A stretch of 10,938 nucleotides of DNA from Trebonia sp. GTDB lineage: Bacteria > Actinomycetota > Actinomycetes > Streptosporangiales > Streptosporangiaceae. A program made the translations under genes and the position numbers. The stretch covers positions 1 to 10,938 of the forward strand of contig JASHPP010000117.1 of the NCBI GenBank assembly GCA_030038035.1, given 5' to 3'. Shown here piece by piece: positions 1 to 5,525 of the stretch. The notes beneath the pieces are model-generated. The model had not been told where the DNA came from. It made no database searches and was given only the letters and a program-made list of their open reading frames with translations. Within the stretch, counting starts at the first letter, position 1, and every line of letters starts with the position of its first letter.

Positions 1-2
1 CG

Positions 3-602
3 GTGGCGCTCGACCGCTTCGCGCCCGTCTACATCGGCGTGTTCCCGTTCGTCATCATGTTCATCGTCGCGGCCATCACCACGCAGCGCGAGCGCGCCCG
101 CGGCACGCTGGAACGCCTGATGGCCATGCCGCTCGGCAAGCTCGACCTGCTGGCCGGCTATGCGATCGCGTTCGGCCTGGTCGCGTGCGTCCAGGTGGCC
201 GTGGTGCTGGTCATCTCGCTGACCTGGCTCGGGGTGAGCACGCCCGGCTCCGCCGTGCCGATGGCGGTCATCGCCGTCCTCGACGCGGTCCTCGGCATGT
301 CGCTTGGCCTGTTCGCCAGCGCCTTCGCCCGCTCGGAATTCCAGGCGGTGCAGTTCATGCCGGCGTTCGTGCTGCCGCAGGCGCTGCTGTGCGGTCTCGT
401 CGTGGCCAGGAGCGCGATGACCCCCGCGCTGCGCTGGCTGTCGGACGTGCTGCCGCTGTCCTACGCCGTCGACGCCATGCAGCGCATCAGCGCCAGCGCC
501 GCGTGGAGCGCCGCGGTCAGCGCGGACGTCGCCGTCGTCCTCGCGTTCACCGCCGCCGCGCTGGTCGGCGGCGCGCTCACCCTCCGCCGCCGCACCCGCT
601 GA
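3..602 (+). CDS. ABC-2 type transporter permease, 5'-truncated by the window edge
   Basis: The visible 199 codons encode the C-terminal part of an integral membrane ABC-2 permease (DrrB/NodJ-like exporter subunit). Alternating hydrophobic segments are seen near residues 8-25, 48-75, 80-105, 115-135 and 170-192. The motif ERARGTLERLMAMPL (about residues 30-44) matches the cytoplasmic 'E-x-x-x-GTLE-x-L' signature that follows the second membrane span in this family. The frame is open to the left edge, and a GTG at position 3 is probably an internal Val codon, so the true start lies upstream. An ATP-binding subunit would be expected just outside the window. The substrate cannot be told; drugs, lipids or polysaccharides are typical for the family. 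The TGA stop lies 4 bp from the end of the convergent VOC gene, leaving no room for an ordinary terminator between them. Confidence 0.85.
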   Translation: MALDRFAPVYIGVFPFVIMFIVAAITTQRERARGTLERLMAMPLGKLDLLAGYAIAFGLVACVQVAVVLVISLTWLGVSTPGSAVPMAVIAVLDAVLGMSLGLFASAFARSEFQAVQFMPAFVLPQALLCGLVVARSAMTPALRWLSDVLPLSYAVDAMQRISASAAWSAAVSADVAVVLAFTAAALVGGALTLRRRTR

Positions 603-606
603 GCTC

Positions 607-1371
607 CTAGCCCGACACCTCGCGCGTGACCAGGCAGTACTCGCGCCCGGCCGGGTCTGCCAGCACCGTCCAGTAGGCGAACCCGCCGACCGCCCGTGCG
701 CCGAGGCCGGCATGCCAGCCGACCGCCCGCTCGCGGGCGCTGCAGGCGAAATCAACGTGCGCGCGGACCCGCTGCCCGGGCGCGGCGCTGTCGAGCCGCT
801 GGAGCAGCAACCGGGCCGGCATCCCCGCCGGCGGGCGCAGGCCGGTAAAGCCCGGCACGGGCGCCGGCCCGGGTTCCCAGCCGGTCAGCGCCGTCCAGAA
901 CGAGCACTCCCGCTGGAACTGCGCCGGCGGCACATCCAGGCACAGGGTGTCTACGCGGCTGGCTTCGCCGCCGGTCAGCAAGGGCGGCGGCACGGCGCTC
1001 TCGCCGTCCCACCGCACGAGGCAGAACGTGAACCCGCCAGGGCTGTCGGCGACGACCAGCTCACCCGCCTCCCGGCGCCGCACGCTGGCGCCAAGCGCCC
1101 CGGCCCGGTCAGCCATTTCCTCCAGTGCCGCCGAAGACCCGTCGACGTGCAGGTCAAGATGGCATCCGCCGCTGCCTGCGAGCACCCGCTGCACCCGCAG
1201 GTAGGCGTCCCCTGAGGCCGGCAGCAGGGTCGCGAATTCTCCCGCCGTTCCCCGGAACGGCGACAGCCCGCTGCCCGTCACCTTCCGCCAGAACGCCACG
1301 CCCGCCTCGAACGTGCCGGCGGGGAAGTCGAGGAAGACCGTGAGCCACCGCAACGGCACGTCTTCGGCCAT
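607..1371 (-). CDS. VOC family protein with two glyoxalase-like domains
   Basis: This 254-aa cytosolic protein contains two tandem vicinal-oxygen-chelate (glyoxalase/bleomycin-resistance-like) units, at about residues 6-122 and 138-252. Each follows the family pattern: an opening strand then an aromatic-containing helix (FEAGVAFWRKVTG; FQRECSFWTALTGWEPG), a mid-domain His-bearing strand (CHLDLHVDG; RAHVDFAC) and a closing strand ending in a D-P/S-x-G-x-x-x-CLV turn (ADSPGGFTFCLVRW; ADPAGREYCLV). The last pattern resembles the actinobacterial 'glyoxalase-like domain' proteins, most of which have no assigned substrate. Metal-binding residues are not clear enough to predict an enzyme. The ATG start is supported by a TAGTCT -10 box exactly 7 nt upstream, which implies a leaderless mRNA. 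The gene is convergent with the permease and divergent from thyX. A specific reaction such as glyoxalase I or dioxygenase should not be assumed. Confidence 0.85.
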   Translation of the reverse strand: MAEDVPLRWLTVFLDFPAGTFEAGVAFWRKVTGSGLSPFRGTAGEFATLLPASGDAYLRVQRVLAGSGGCHLDLHVDGSSAALEEMADRAGALGASVRRREAGELVVADSPGGFTFCLVRWDGESAVPPPLLTGGEASRVDTLCLDVPPAQFQRECSFWTALTGWEPGPAPVPGFTGLRPPAGMPARLLLQRLDSAAPGQRVRAHVDFACSARERAVGWHAGLGARAVGGFAYWTVLADPAGREYCLVTREVSG

Positions 1372-1378
1372 GGGGGTG

Positions 1379-1384
1379 AGACTA
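1379..1384 (-). promoter_or_regulatory. -10 box for a leaderless VOC gene transcript
   Basis: On the minus strand, TAGTCT (fits TAnnnT) is followed by exactly 7 nt (CACCCCC) and then the ATG. Transcription would begin at or within a base of the start codon, and no Shine-Dalgarno sequence is present. No clear -35 hexamer is visible. Two other genes in the window have the same arrangement. Confidence 0.5.
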
Positions 1385-1521
1385 GCCGGTCCCCGAGCCG
1401 CCTCTGGGATGACTTAGGATACGAACCGCATGTCTGCTGTCCGTTTTATGGTCATTTGCGAATGCGTTCTGTATCCCATGTGATGGCCTGGCGTCCGGAT
1501 AGTGAGACGACCGGTCAGATC

Positions 1522-1540
1522 GGGCGGGGCGGGGCGGGGC
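1522..1540 (+). repeat. G-quadruplex-type motif (four G-tracts with single-C loops)
   Basis: The plus strand reads GGG-C-GGGG-C-GGGG-C-GGGG, four tracts of at least three G separated by one-base loops. This satisfies the strictest G4 consensus. It lies about 150 bp upstream of thyX, on its coding strand. It may instead be a simple GGGGC tandem repeat that arose by slippage; nothing in the sequence shows function. Confidence 0.6.
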
Positions 1541-1600
1541 AGCGGCGAGGCGGATCGCGGGGGAGGAGCCCGCGCGAGGGGGCGCACGCGGAGGCGATCC

Positions 1601-1642
1601 CCGCGTGGCGCGTGCGACGCGCGCGCCACGCGCGCCACGCGG
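1601..1642 (+). repeat. Strong GC hairpin with two alternative pairings upstream of thyX
   Basis: Arm 1601-1612 (CCGCGTGGCGCG) is perfectly complementary to 1631-1642, giving 12 bp. A tandem 9-bp repeat, CGCGCCACG at 1622-1630 and 1631-1639, lets the same left arm pair nearer instead. In that form 1602-1615 pairs with 1619-1632: 14 bp including one G-T wobble, with a 3-nt GAC loop. The two folds are mutually exclusive. There is no T-tract and no upstream plus-strand gene, so it is not an ordinary terminator. It ends about 33 bp before the thyX -10 box, a position suited to a protein-binding site. Confidence 0.6.
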
Positions 1643-1674
1643 CCTCTTGCCGGGAATTCTCCGTGCTCAGCAGG

Positions 1675-1680
1675 TAGGGT
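1675..1680 (+). promoter_or_regulatory. -10 box for leaderless thyX transcript
   Basis: TAGGGT, a good actinobacterial TAnnnT -10 element, is followed by 7 nt (GCCGGGT) and then the ATG at 1688. The start codon has no Shine-Dalgarno in that gap, so the mRNA is probably leaderless. This placement is the main reason for choosing 1688 over the longer open frame upstream. No standard -35 is seen at 16-19 bp. Confidence 0.55.
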
Positions 1681-1687
1681 GCCGGGT

Positions 1688-2476
1688 ATGCGCAACGTTG
1701 AGCCCGAGGTGTTCCTGGTCGCGCGGCCGCAGGTCGACTACGAGGCGCTCGCCGCCTACCTGCGCGAGGTCGGCGGGGAAAGCTGGCTGGAGCGGCTGGA
1801 CCGCGACCAGCTCGGCAACGACGCGCAGAACCTCGTCGAGTTCGCCGGCAAGATCTGCTACCGCTCCTGGGAGCCGGGCCTGAACCCGAACGTCCGCCGC
1901 GTCCGCGACGACCAGGTCAGGTACCTGGAGAACATCCTGCGCAGCGGCCACGGGTCCGTCCTTGAGCACGTCAGCTTCACGTTCGTGCTGCACAACGTGA
2001 GCAGGGTCTTCACCCATGAGGTGATCAGGCACCGTCCGGGAACGGCCATCTCGCAAGAGTCGCTGCGGTTCGTTCGGCTCGATGAATTGCCTTTCTGGTT
2101 CCCCGCCTGGGCCAGGGAGGACCCGGAGCTCATGAAGCGGGCCACGGCGCTGCTCGCGGAAATGGAGGCATTCCAGCAATGGATGTCCGAGCACTTCGGG
2201 CTGGATGACGACGGCGTGCCGATGCACGAGAAAAAGCACAAGACCTCGTTCATGCGCCGCTTCGCCCCCGACGGGGTGGCGACAGGCCTGGTATGGACCG
2301 CGAACATCCGGGCGCTTCGGCACACGATTGAAATGCGCACCGACCCAGGGGCCGAGGAGGAAATCCGCCTGGTGTTCGGGAAAATCGGGGAGATAATGCG
2401 CGCGGAGGCGCCGGCGCTGTTCGGCGATTACCAGGTCACGGACGGCGCCTGGGTGCCCGGCTGGCGGAAGGTCTAG
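1688..2476 (+). CDS. thyX: Flavin-dependent thymidylate synthase ThyX
   Basis: ThyX makes dTMP from dUMP in the cytosol, using methylenetetrahydrofolate as carbon donor and reduced FAD as reductant. At 262 aa it is close to the usual family length. The signature region is clear: GHGSVLEHVSFTF (about residues 86-98, flavin site), then NVSRVFTHEVIRHR ending in the R114-H115-R116 triad, and S125 in RHRPGTAISQESLRF. The C-terminal dUMP/flavin region has NIRALRHTIEMR (from residue 206) and AEEEIR in place of the more usual AQWEIR. Eight residues separate RHR from the Ser, one more than the RHRx7S motif as usually written. The open frame extends 62 codons upstream, but that stretch is Arg/Gly/Ala low-complexity sequence crossing the hairpin. 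ATG 1688 has a -10 box 7 nt upstream and gives a normal N-terminus. The gene converges on the globin reductase gene with a 40-bp gap. Confidence 0.93.
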   Translation: MRNVEPEVFLVARPQVDYEALAAYLREVGGESWLERLDRDQLGNDAQNLVEFAGKICYRSWEPGLNPNVRRVRDDQVRYLENILRSGHGSVLEHVSFTFVLHNVSRVFTHEVIRHRPGTAISQESLRFVRLDELPFWFPAWAREDPELMKRATALLAEMEAFQQWMSEHFGLDDDGVPMHEKKHKTSFMRRFAPDGVATGLVWTANIRALRHTIEMRTDPGAEEEIRLVFGKIGEIMRAEAPALFGDYQVTDGAWVPGWRKV

Positions 2477-2488
2477 GACGCTCGATCG

Positions 2489-2516
2489 GGGCGGCCGGGG
2501 CGCCCTGGGCGGCCGG
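2489..2516. repeat. Direct repeat in the thyX/globin convergent gap
   Basis: GGGCGGCCGG occurs at 2489-2498 and again at 2507-2516, separated by 8 bp (GGCGCCCT). The second copy abuts the stop codon of the minus-strand globin gene. Short self-complementary pieces exist within it, but I do not see a long stem followed by T residues, so I do not call it a terminator. Confidence 0.45.
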
Positions 2517-3695
2517 TCACGGGAGCGGCTCGTCCGGCAGGTCGTAGTGCAGCAGCCCGGCTGGCACGCCAAGCGCGCGCAGCGCCGCGACCGTCTCGAC
2601 GATCATCTGGTCCGGGCCGCTGACGTACACCTCCCGGTCCTTCCAGTCGGCGTGCGCCGCCAGCAGGGGGATCGCGCCGTGCCTGGTGCCCCCGGCCCTT
2701 TCCTGTGACGTCGCCGGGATCACCTGCAGCCACGGGAAATCCAGCTCCATCTGGCGCAGCGCGGGCAGGTCGTACAACTCGGACTCGGTCCTGGCGCCGT
2801 GGTAGAGCACGATGTCCCGCCGCTGGCGGGTGCCTGTGACGGCCTCGGCGATGGCCTTCAGCGGGGCGAGCCCCGTGCCGCCGGCCAGGCAGAGCACGGG
2901 GCGCTGCGATTCGGTGTCCGCGGTCATCTGGCCTTCGGCCCGGCCGAGCAGCAGGATGTCGCCCGTGCGCAGGTGGTGTACCAGCGTGGTGCTGACGAGC
3001 CCCCCGGCGATCGCGCGCACGTGCAGCGTGAGCGAGCCGTCCGGGCGGGGCGCGTTGGCGATCGAGTAGTTGCGCCACAGCCGCGGCCAGCGCGGCGTCT
3101 GCACGGAAAGGTGCTGGCCGGCCAGGTAAGGGAACGGTTCCGACGGCTGCACGGTCAGCACGGCGACCTGCGGGGTGCGCAGCTGGTGGCCGGTGACCTC
3201 GGCGGTCCACCAGGCGGGTGCGTGCGCGGCGTCCTCCTCGGCCGCGGCGATCATGATCTCGGCGGCGCGGTCGACCGCGGCCTCCCAGTCCTGGTTGCCC
3301 GCGTCCTTGCCGGGGGGCGTGAACCTGTCCGCCGTTACCCGCAGCGCGGACCGGACCGCCGGGTAGTGGTCTTTGCGCACCCCGAACTTGCGGTGCGCGC
3401 GGCCGAGCGCGCTGAGATAAGCGGTCAGCCCGTCGTCGTCATCCGCCGTCCCGCTGACCATTTCCGGAGGCATTGCCGCGATCTGGCGTAGCGCTGCGTA
3501 AAGACGCTGTCGCTGAGTGTGCATATCGGCCGGAAACATGGCACTGATCTCTGGTTCTGCGGAAAACAGATGTGCATAGAAATAACCCATCGCCGCATCG
3601 CAGACAGCCTCGTTCAGGAAGAATGGCGGTGTGCCCGGGGCGGGGGTCCCTGACCCGTCGGACTGTTGCGTCACAGCGCTCAGTGTTGCACCCAC
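2517..3695 (-). CDS. Flavohaemoglobin-like protein: globin domain with FAD/NAD(P)H reductase
   Basis: This 392-aa cytosolic protein has the flavohaemoglobin layout and length (E. coli Hmp is 396 aa). An N-terminal globin (about residues 24-152) shows Tyr40 (B10, in YFYAHLF), Gln61 (E7, in TQRQRLY) and proximal His101 (F8, in RAHRKFGV), the residues expected for O2-dependent NO detoxification. A ferredoxin-reductase-type module follows. Its FAD-binding barrel has RNYS (208-211) and GGLVS. Its NAD(P)H domain has LAGGTGLAPL with Thr274 and a C-terminal VYVSGPDQM. The family converts NO plus O2 to nitrate using NAD(P)H, protecting against nitrosative stress. The start is uncertain: the longest frame begins with GTG at 3695 with no clear Shine-Dalgarno, and a second GTG seven codons in (3674) is also possible. 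The first 20 or so residues are polar and variable either way. It is divergent from the PuuD-like gene. I saw no clear NO-regulator (NsrR or NorR) box. Confidence 0.88.
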   Translation of the reverse strand: MGATLSAVTQQSDGSGTPAPGTPPFFLNEAVCDAAMGYFYAHLFSAEPEISAMFPADMHTQRQRLYAALRQIAAMPPEMVSGTADDDDGLTAYLSALGRAHRKFGVRKDHYPAVRSALRVTADRFTPPGKDAGNQDWEAAVDRAAEIMIAAAEEDAAHAPAWWTAEVTGHQLRTPQVAVLTVQPSEPFPYLAGQHLSVQTPRWPRLWRNYSIANAPRPDGSLTLHVRAIAGGLVSTTLVHHLRTGDILLLGRAEGQMTADTESQRPVLCLAGGTGLAPLKAIAEAVTGTRQRRDIVLYHGARTESELYDLPALRQMELDFPWLQVIPATSQERAGGTRHGAIPLLAAHADWKDREVYVSGPDQMIVETVAALRALGVPAGLLHYDLPDEPLP

Positions 3696-3750
3696 GGCAG
3701 AGTGTCACAAGAGAATCCGGCATGACGGGATAGGCATAGCGTGATTGGCG

Positions 3751-3756
3751 AGGAGG
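3751..3756 (+). promoter_or_regulatory. Strong Shine-Dalgarno deciding the PuuD-like start
   Basis: AGGAGG lies 5 nt before the ATG at 3762. The longer frame would start at GTG 3741 with no ribosome binding site, and would put this perfect Shine-Dalgarno inside the gene. The ATG at 3762 is therefore preferred. A possible -10, TAGCGT at 3737-3742, would give a very short leader containing the site. Confidence 0.7.
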
Positions 3757-3761
3757 GCGAG

Positions 3762-4547
3762 ATGGGCCGTCCGATCATCGGTATCACGAGCGAGCTCGAA
3801 GCGGCTCACTGGGGAGACTGGATACGGGAGGCCGTGATCTCGCCTGTCAGCTATACGCGCGCCGTCGAGCGGGCGGGAGGGGCGCCCGTCGTGCTGCCGC
3901 CGGTGCCCCCGGACTCGGTCCGCGACTTCGTGGCCGGGCTGCACGGGCTGGTCTTCGCCGGGGGCAGGGATCTTGACCCCGCGCTGTACCAGCAGCAGCG
4001 GCTGGACGAGACCGACCTGCCCGAGCACCGCAGGGACCGGTTCGAGCTCGTGCTGATGCGCACGGCGATCGAGGCCGGGCTGCCGTTCCTAGCGATCGGC
4101 CGCGGCCTGCACGTGCTTGCCGTGGCGCGCGGCGGCGCGCTGACCCAGCACCTGCCCGACCACCGCCCCGACCGGGCGCGCTACCTGCCGCACCAGGTGC
4201 GGCTGTCCGATGACAGCCTGCTCGGCCGCCTGCTCGGCACGCAGGCCGAGGTGCCCGCCGCGCACCACCAGGCGCCGAGCCGGATCGGCGAGGGGCTGGT
4301 CGTGGCCGGGTGGTCACCGGACGACGAGGTGGTCGAGGCGCTTGAGGTGGCGGGCCATCCGTTCGGCGTCGGCGTCCACTGGCACCCGGAAGAGGGCGAC
4401 GACCCGCGCCTGATGGCCGCGTTCGTCGAGGCGGCGAGCCAGCGCGCCGCACCGCCGGCACCGCCGCAGGGACAGGCCCAGCAGGGAAAGCACCAGCAGC
4501 AAAAACAGCCGCAGCAGAAGGCTAGAGCGGCAGCTCGTAGCCGCTGA
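3762..4547 (+). CDS. PuuD-like class I amidotransferase homologue (peptidase C26) lacking the catalytic cysteine
   Basis: This 261-aa protein has the fold of gamma-glutamyl-gamma-aminobutyrate hydrolases (PuuD): N-terminal RPIIGITSE, then SYTRAVERAGGAPVVLPP, then GLVFAGGRDLDPALY, and an EHRRDRFEL segment. The nucleophile elbow, normally G-I-C-R-G-x-Q, reads AIGRGLH, so the catalytic Cys is replaced by Gly113. The other two triad positions remain (His208 and Glu210 in VHWHPEEG), as does the HHQAP segment. As written it should not hydrolyse gamma-glutamyl amides by the family mechanism; it may be a pseudoenzyme with a binding or regulatory role, or use different chemistry. The recognisable domain ends near residue 228. 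The last 33 or so residues are Ala/Pro then Gln/Lys-rich and run into the 3' end of convergent ccdA (26-bp overlap, 4522-4547). No glutamine synthetase or Puu-pathway gene lies nearby in the window. Confidence 0.82.
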   Translation: MGRPIIGITSELEAAHWGDWIREAVISPVSYTRAVERAGGAPVVLPPVPPDSVRDFVAGLHGLVFAGGRDLDPALYQQQRLDETDLPEHRRDRFELVLMRTAIEAGLPFLAIGRGLHVLAVARGGALTQHLPDHRPDRARYLPHQVRLSDDSLLGRLLGTQAEVPAAHHQAPSRIGEGLVVAGWSPDDEVVEALEVAGHPFGVGVHWHPEEGDDPRLMAAFVEAASQRAAPPAPPQGQAQQGKHQQQKQPQQKARAAARSR

Positions 4548-5424
4548 ACCAGTGCGCGCGCACCCAGTTGATCGCCGACGTCCACGCCCCGGTCACCTCG
4601 AGGACCCCGACGACGATCAGCAGGGCGCCGCCGATGCGGCTGACCGTCCGCGCGTTGCGGCGGAAGAAGCCCAGCACGTTCACCACCCGCTGGAACGCCA
4701 CCGCGACGATGAGGAACGGGATGCCGAGGCCGAGCCCGTAGATGAACGCGAGGAACGCGCCGCGGGCCGCGGTGCCCGACGAAGCGGACAGCGCCAGGAC
4801 GGCGGTCAGCGTCGGGCCGATGCACGGCGACCAGCCGATGCCGAACAGCACGCCGAGCAGCGGCGCGCCGGCCAGCCCCGCCTGCGGCCGGAACGACGGG
4901 CGGACGATCCGCCCCGCGAGGCTGAAGCGGTCGAACGCGCCCGCGAACAGCAGGCCGAGCAGGATCGTGATGCCCCCGAGCACCTGGGTCAGGCCCGTCT
5001 CATGGGCGCGGAGCATGTGACCGAGCCAGCCGACCGCCATGCCGTACGAGGCGAAGACGAGCGAGAACCCGAGCACGAACAGGGCGGTCCCGGCGACCGC
5101 CCGGCCCCTGGACGGCGCCGCCGGCCCGGCCGCGGCGGTCCTGGTCTGGGTGGTGGTGACCCCGCCACCGCCAGCCGAGCCCGAGCCCGACCCCGAGCCC
5201 GTGCCGATGCCCGCGACGGCGACGGCGCCTTCGGCAGCCCCGTCCGCGCCGGCGCCGGCCGCCCCAACCCCGGCGCCCGCCCCGGACATTCCCGTGATGT
5301 ACGCCAGGTAGCCGGGGACGAGCGGCAGGCAGCACGGGGAAAGGAACGTCACCGCGCCCGCCGCGGCGGCGACCGGCATCGCCAGGATCAGCGGCCCGGA
5401 CGTCACCAGGTGTTGGATGCTCAT
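4522..5424 (-). CDS. ccdA: CcdA/DsbD-type thiol-disulfide transmembrane protein
   Basis: CcdA carries reducing equivalents from cytoplasmic thioredoxin across the membrane, to partners that keep apocytochrome c or other extracytoplasmic thiols reduced. The 300-aa product shows six hydrophobic spans. The two family redox motifs are present: FLSPCCLPLVPGYLAYITG (Cys31, plus an extra Cys32) in the first span, and GIGWSPCIGPTL (Cys201) in the fourth. Between spans 1 and 2 is an unusually long Gly/Ala/Ser-rich loop, about residues 48-108, where family members usually have a short loop. The ATG at 5424 (MSIQHL) is preferred, because the 13 codons upstream start from TTG and are polar and unlike the family. 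ResB, ResC and a thioredoxin-like partner, often adjacent in actinobacteria, are absent from the window, so the gene is isolated here. Its stop lies inside the PuuD-like gene's tail. It is divergent from the GT87 gene, 101 bp away. Confidence 0.9.
   Translation of the reverse strand: MSIQHLVTSGPLILAMPVAAAAGAVTFLSPCCLPLVPGYLAYITGMSGAGAGVGAAGAGADGAAEGAVAVAGIGTGSGSGSGSAGGGGVTTTQTRTAAAGPAAPSRGRAVAGTALFVLGFSLVFASYGMAVGWLGHMLRAHETGLTQVLGGITILLGLLFAGAFDRFSLAGRIVRPSFRPQAGLAGAPLLGVLFGIGWSPCIGPTLTAVLALSASSGTAARGAFLAFIYGLGLGIPFLIVAVAFQRVVNVLGFFRRNARTVSRIGGALLIVVGVLEVTGAWTSAINWVRAHWFSGYELPL
5175..5204. repeat. Degenerate hexanucleotide tandem repeat inside ccdA
   Basis: On the plus strand, five units read CCGAGC, CCGAGC, CCGACC, CCGAGC, CCGTGC. 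On the coding (minus) strand they encode the Gly-Ser run of the CcdA loop. In-frame 6-bp units make this a likely site of length variation between strains without breaking the gene. Confidence 0.65.
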
Positions 5425-5512
5425 CCCCGCGGCTTGCCGGCGGTCGGCGTTGACATGGCACAAGTATGACCGACATCGGACCGCACGCGCCGAACGCCTC
5501 CGGCTGAACCGA

Positions 5513-5518
5513 TAGGGT
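5513..5518 (+). promoter_or_regulatory. -10 box for leaderless GT87 transcript
   Basis: TAGGGT is identical to the thyX -10 hexamer and is followed by 7 nt (TACCGGT) and the GTG start at 5526. No Shine-Dalgarno precedes this GTG, consistent with a leaderless mRNA. No -35 of the TTGACA type is correctly spaced. Confidence 0.5.
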
Positions 5519-5525
5519 TACCGGT

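Larger units (their letters stand above)
1372..1687. other. Intergenic region between divergent VOC gene and thyX
   Basis: This 316-bp stretch holds no convincing gene; the frames crossing it are Arg/Pro/Ala-rich and lack family features. It has three zones. From about 1408 to 1485 it is clearly less GC-rich than its surroundings, with imperfect inverted arms GGATACGAAC (1417-1426) and GTTCTGTATCC (1466-1476). From 1522 to 1540 there is a run of four G-tracts. From 1601 to 1642 there is a long GC hairpin next to the thyX promoter. Each end carries a leaderless-type promoter for the flanking gene. An uncharacterised small RNA cannot be excluded. Confidence 0.7.

Noticed and set aside
603..606. 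Terminator between permease and VOC gene
   Set aside because: Only 4 bp separate the two convergent stops and I see no stem with a T-tract around them.
1502..1687. 62-codon N-terminal extension of thyX
   Set aside because: Arg/Gly/Ala low-complexity sequence crossing a G4 motif and a hairpin; the promoter box at 1675 lies inside it, and ThyX proteins start near MRNVEPEV.
1667..2572. 301-codon minus-strand open frame opposite thyX
   Set aside because: Arg/Pro/His-rich, overlaps both thyX and the globin gene, and shows no recognisable domain or ribosome binding site.
2799..3491. 230-codon plus-strand open frame opposite the globin reductase
   Set aside because: Low-complexity Arg/Gly/Val composition; the opposite strand has haem, FAD and NAD motifs.
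3671..3710. Two TCACA/TGTGA half-sites near the globin start, as a CRP/FNR-type site
   Set aside because: The half-sites are in the same orientation and neither has a partner at the required 6-bp spacing.
5450..5455. TTGACA on the plus strand as a -35 for GT87
   Set aside because: No TAnnnT lies 16-19 bp downstream, and the convincing -10 at 5513 is 57 bp away.
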